Below are positions 59,950 through 64,000 of a stretch of 64,000 nt of DNA, piece after piece. The notes under the pieces are model-generated. The model had not been told where the DNA came from and did not search any database. It saw only the letters and a list, made by a program, of their open reading frames with translations. Source of the DNA: Sclerodactyla briareus (lineage: Eukaryota > Echinodermata > Holothuroidea > Dendrochirotida > Sclerodactylidae); assembly GCA_026419785.1 (NCBI GenBank), contig JAODTK010005376.1:124001-188000 (forward strand), given 5' to 3'. Numbering within the stretch: position 1 is the first letter of the stretch; every line of letters starts with the position of its first letter. The position numbers and the translations under genes were made by a program.

Positions 59950-60300
59950 GCGTGACCGCATAGATGCCTTTGCCGTTGGCAAGGATCAAAAAGGAGCGAG
60001 CATATGTTTCGGTGCGTGACGTGGAGGATGCAATCGAACGGGTGGCTGGAAGAAGAAGAGCGGCATTAAATAACTCTCTGCGAGAGAAATATTTCCTTCG
60101 AATGTCCAATCTACAGCGTTTACCACGCGCTAGGGGGGCAATGACCCTATTGGTGGGACTTTTGGAAAACCAAAGCAATAGGGGAAGGAAAGGCCCTCGA
60201 ATCCATGTACAACTTTACCACCGAATCAAATCACCCTCGAATCGTCTCAGCTCCATCGAAGACTGAGCCGCCTTAATCTTTCCTCATAAGTAATCTCTAA
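59950..60300 (-). mobile_element. LINE ORF2 C-terminal fragment
   Basis: Minus strand reads TYEERLRRLSLRWS, then RRFEGDLI-like text after a frame change, then RGKRCRLDIRRKYFSRRELFN. This is the Y-E-E-R-L-R-R-L...L-R-G-D-L-I...L-D-I-R-K-x-F-F-x-R...N series preceding W-N-S-L-P in CR1-type LINEs. The plus-strand texts CTACAGCGTTTACCA and GGCCCTCGAATCCATG are shared with 62545-62665, so both derive from related copies. Confidence 0.65.
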
Positions 60301-62159
60301 GATAGTGGGATTAACCAGTGGCCCTCCGCTGAATGTTTTAACAAAATCATGGTGCCCTGTTTTGTGTGATGGCTATCGAGGAGCATCGTCTACTGCAACA
60401 GATTTTGTTGCCCCTGTTTACACCAAGACTATCAGCATTCATCTAAATGAGAACATGCTCTTATAAAGAAAATATTTATTTTTAATAAAGGCACATTCTT
60501 TTCAATATTCAAATTGTCGTGCCACTGACATTTTATTTGCTTTCGCTAGACAGTTAGATATCGCAAGGTTTCTGTCGAACATTCGACTTGTTTCTATGGG
60601 ATTGACTTGTCATGTCTGGGGCTAACATCGGATAGGCCTACAAAAGCATTTTTTTTTTTCGTATCCACAGTTACGTATTGTCTTAACTTGAATGATTATA
60701 ACATGTGCCGTTTCAAGTAATCTACCGGTCGGATGAAAGTAAATAATGGGCGTCAGCGTCACTCGATTCGCCTGCCTAATTTTGAACTTTTATTGAGTTT
60801 GACAGTTTGAGTTATTTTATACTAGCGAACTTCATGCAATCAAGAATGGTCACACCAGGCAAGACATAGTCACTAACACAACTTCGTACCATCGACGAGG
60901 AATGAAAAGGGCATCTCGGTGAATGTAGATCTGATATGTCTTTCCGCAGACCTGGTATGGGGACGTCAAGGAAAGAAAAGATAACAAGAAGCCAAATTCA
61001 TAAGGACAGCCATCAACGTGTTTCATTTGGCTTTTGGTTCTCTGTAGGCAGGTCCGTCAAATGGCATTACTTGCGGGCTGTTCATTTGTTCTTGTCAGTT
61101 GAAGTCAACAGAAGTCACGCTCTTTGTGACGACAATTACACGAAGGCGTTCCAATGACCGCCAGCAAAGCAAACCAATTGATCTTACAGAAAGAAAACTG
61201 GAGAGAAAAATAGGTCTTTGGCAAGAAAGCCAATTGGTTTTGGAATATCAAACAATAGATTTTGACCCTTATCCGATTCAAAGACAAACAAATGACAGAA
61301 TGACCGTCCTTTTACAGTTTGTGGTTAGGCAGTGTAAACCAGCACGTAGGGTGTCAAATAGGAACTTTCCTCTTATTGGCCTCGTTTTCATGAACGGTCG
61401 CGAAGGACATGATTGTAAACATTGTCGACAAGAAGACGGTACCCCGGTCGGAGTGTGCGAGCAATGCGAACGAGACGTGTGAACGATCGTGCACGTATGG
61501 GACACTTTCAAATCAGGGCTTTATAGTTATAGGGGCTAGGGCAGACAGGAATTGCCAGAAAATATGGGGAATTTCAAGATTTTTTTTTTTAACTTTTACA
61601 TTCTTCCTTCCCCAATTTTTTACTTGTTTCTATTACGAAGTCTCCCCCACCACCCCGCCCCTCGTACAACTATACAGCAGTTGCGACTTGCGAGAGACAA
61701 GTTGACCCCTACGCATGGGATAATACCAATTTGGTATTGTCATTAAAACTACCATTCAATTCAATGCGACTTCGTCCATACAGCAATACATGGTATAGAC
61801 ATAACCACCAGTAAAACAATATATAACAATAATTTTATCGAGCTATTGACCGAGTAAAAGTGAGAACAGTGAAGAGACGAAAACGAGGAAAAGTATTAGG
61901 CTACAATCATAATGGATTCAATTATAATAATGAGGTGGCTTTGAGTATACATTTGACATGAAACAGCACCGCCTGTGAGGGCCCCTAGGATCCTGTGGGC
62001 CTGGATCCGTCGTGGACTTCTTCGTGACCATACATACCCCATCCGCGTCACCAATTCCAATCTGCATGGGCACCGGGGAACAGAGAAGCGTGAAATTCTT
62101 CAACCTTCGGGTGAACATAATATATAGCTGTTCGATCAGCCTGTTCCCACGATGAAAGC
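60301..62159. other. No firm gene
   Basis: T-run at 60650-60658. The 127-codon frame at 61099-61482 ends in a HDCKHCRQ...VCEQCERD pair of C-x-x-C motifs, but no zinc-finger family fits and the minus strand is equally open. Treated as unassigned. Confidence 0.4.
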
Positions 62160-63680
62160 TTAGGGTCAAAATAATGTCAGACTTATGTGGGTAACCTTTA
62201 ATTCACCTTGGTTGCAGGGTAGACACACTGTCCATATCCTGTTGTTTTTATACCATTTTGCCGGAACTCGGCTGTTTGTCGATGGGTTAGCAAGTACCAA
62301 TCTAGGTGTTATCCATTCTATCCTTTTGTTTTCTCTAGTTTGGTTCAGTGCAACAAGGTCATTAAGGACAAAATCCTCATTAAACACCCTGAAGCCACAA
62401 CATCCCACAATAAGAACCCCAGAATGCCTAAGAATTTCGCCCACATTCTTGAAAAAAAAAACTAACTCAGTAACAACACTTCAGGAAGGCTATTCCCTCA
62501 GTAATGCACTCTCTGCCTGCTAATGAAATAATCTAACGAATGTCCAATAATACAGCGTTTACCATTACCATGAAATTAGACAATTCACGGTACAACTACT
62601 GGTTTACAACTCCTGGTGGTACTTAACGAAATATTGAAATGCCAGGCCCTCGAATCCATGACCAATTTTAAAAAACCCTTAATCAAGATCCTCGATCGCT
62701 CAGCTACGGTCGAAGTTAGCCGAGACCCCCTATCGTCATGTAGTAATCCTCTGAACAGTGAATTAATCCATGGCACATCCGCTTAAACGTGTTCACTTAC
62801 CTACTTCATTCTTTTTTTCGAGAAATGCCATACTTGGACAGATTCTCCGCAGTCTCATCACCAGCTGCTTAAACATCCTGGCAACAATATATTCATCAAG
62901 GAAACTGAAGTGTCGTCCCTAATCAAAGCCAAGAATCCATTACCTCTTCTCGATTTCAGTACGCTGCTTTGGGTGTTTCCAAGAAGAATCAAACAACTCC
63001 GATTTTTTATCTTTTCTCCTTTTCTGATCACCTTGATGAAATTTCCTTTTAACTGTGAACGAAGGCCTTTGCCGATTGTGGAAACCAAGATGCACAACTT
63101 TGCACTTATCAGCATTAAGAAACAAAAAATTGCCAATCGAAAGACCATTCGGAGATTATATCCAATGCTTTTTGGACAATTGCAACATCTTCGGTTCTAC
63201 AGCAACCTCCTCCCCGATAAACCACTTGGTAGCGTCCCAAACGTTTTAACTCTGCGGAATGCACCGAAATCTCTCAAGATCGGTCAATATACGGTCCAGA
63301 AAAAGTAAATGCCTAAGAACTAATCTTGGGGACAACTACAAGTGACCCTTTGCAAAGGAGAAGAACGCCCATTGATTGACTCACGCGTTGTTCCTAGTGC
63401 TAAGCCCTGACGGAATCCACTCAAGGAAATTGCCTTAATGCCAGAACTTTCCAATTTGGGCAAGAAACGCTCACGAGGAACCTTTGTCAAAGCTTTTTGA
63501 AAATCTAGGAATATCATCTCTACACAGCACTGTCTTGTCAACTTCAACTGCACCAGTAACAATCTTCCATAATCCATAGATTATAAGAGTTAGTCCCACC
63601 ACGAACGTTTTTCTTAAAACGGCATAGCTGAAACCCCAACGCCCGATTAGACTATACTCCATTTTGAAAAAAAAATCGCA
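62160..63680 (-). mobile_element. LINE copy: RT, thumb, C-terminus and 3' tail
   Basis: Read on the minus strand from 63680 downward. GFS near 63630 marks the G-F-R position. IFLDFQKALTKVPRERF, then LPKLESSGI (about 63430-63520), is RT motif A and what follows. CSCPQD at 63320 is a damaged G-V-P-Q-G. VQKALDIISEWSFDWQ and FLNADKCKVVHLGFHNRQ (63070-63175) are the post-catalytic segment. ILIKGFLKL (62660-62700) corresponds to L-I-E-x-F-K, and GNSLPE at about 62480-62500 to W-N-S-L-P-E. The shared 3' tail follows at 62345-62460. The F-A-D-D box near 63215 reads WDATKWFIG, so the catalytic aspartate pair is lost. At least three frame changes. Inactive as assembled; CR1/jockey-like by motif. Confidence 0.7.
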
Positions 63681-64000
63681 TAGTACCCGAATAAGGATTC
63701 CAGCACCTTGCAGGCCACACTAGTAAGACGCACTGTCACTGCCGTGATTACAATTTATTTCATTTTACATAGTTAGCGGAACTAACATAGAGAGATCACG
63801 ATCTCGGCCTGTTCTAAAGCGACTGATCCTGTTCGTCACAGCAACGATTTGTTATGAATCCCAAATATGGTTGGTGTGCAGCTCCCATTGATGTATCCCC
63901 TATATAATATTTTATATTGTGGGGTACCCATGGGTGCTGTGGTTCCTGCAGAGAGGTGGCACTCGACCTAAGGTGTCCCGTTAGTGCGCATGCGTGTGTT
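63681..64000. other. Window edge, no recognisable feature
   Basis: The 5' part of the LINE may continue past this point but no motif is visible. Confidence 0.35.

Noticed and set aside
61099-61482. Frame ending in two C-x-x-C motifs
   Set aside because: Could suggest a zinc ribbon, but the spacing and surrounding residues fit no family I know and the opposite strand is equally open.

Overview
This is a gene-poor, repeat-rich stretch of nuclear DNA from a multicellular animal. No long open reading frame is conserved; the longest run is 184 codons and lies inside a repeat. The window has dense microsatellites, long G/C homopolymers, AT-rich low-complexity tracts, decayed non-LTR retrotransposons, inverted-repeat DNA elements and local tandem arrays. 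I infer a marine invertebrate, possibly an echinoderm-type deuterostome, from the overall character of the repeats; nothing here fixes the taxon. Frameshifts recur inside recognisable protein remnants, which fits decay, uncorrected long-read errors, or both.

Layout. 0.3-1.0 kb: a Harbinger-like MITE. 2.7-5.2 kb: TG and TA tracts and a 302-bp tandem duplication. 7.2-13 kb: a 190-bp tandem array and long dispersed repeats carrying GCGCGAAGCGCG-type palindromes. 13.4-18.7 kb: degenerate GAAACTTGG and AGGTCA repeats. 22-26 kb: dispersed repeats, then a DNA element (24505-26340) with doubled terminal inverted repeats and nested insertions. 27.4-37.4 kb: the most gene-like part, described below, interrupted by inverted-repeat elements. 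39-43 kb: more palindrome-bearing repeats and a satellite whose monomers alternate in two types. 47-49 kb: two minus-strand LINE 3' ends. 52 kb: a plus-strand LINE RT remnant. 53.5-54.4 kb: an inverted-repeat element. 55-56 kb: two abutting LINE 3' ends and a second MITE copy. 58.6-59.7 kb: a tandem duplication. 60-63.7 kb: LINE remnants, including a minus-strand RT with a damaged active-site box.

The most interesting region is 27.4-37.4 kb. At 29842-31025 the plus strand encodes, across several frame breaks and without visible introns, a signal peptide, two Ig-like domains, a stalk, a transmembrane helix and a tyrosine-containing tail ending in a stop. By eye, the transmembrane/tail segment has diverged same-strand copies at about 27.43-27.67, 35.49-35.92 and 36.97-37.39 kb, and the last has an Ig-like open segment just upstream. 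I read this as a small tandem cluster of degenerate or poorly assembled Ig-superfamily receptor genes. All repeat comparisons were made by eye, without alignment software.
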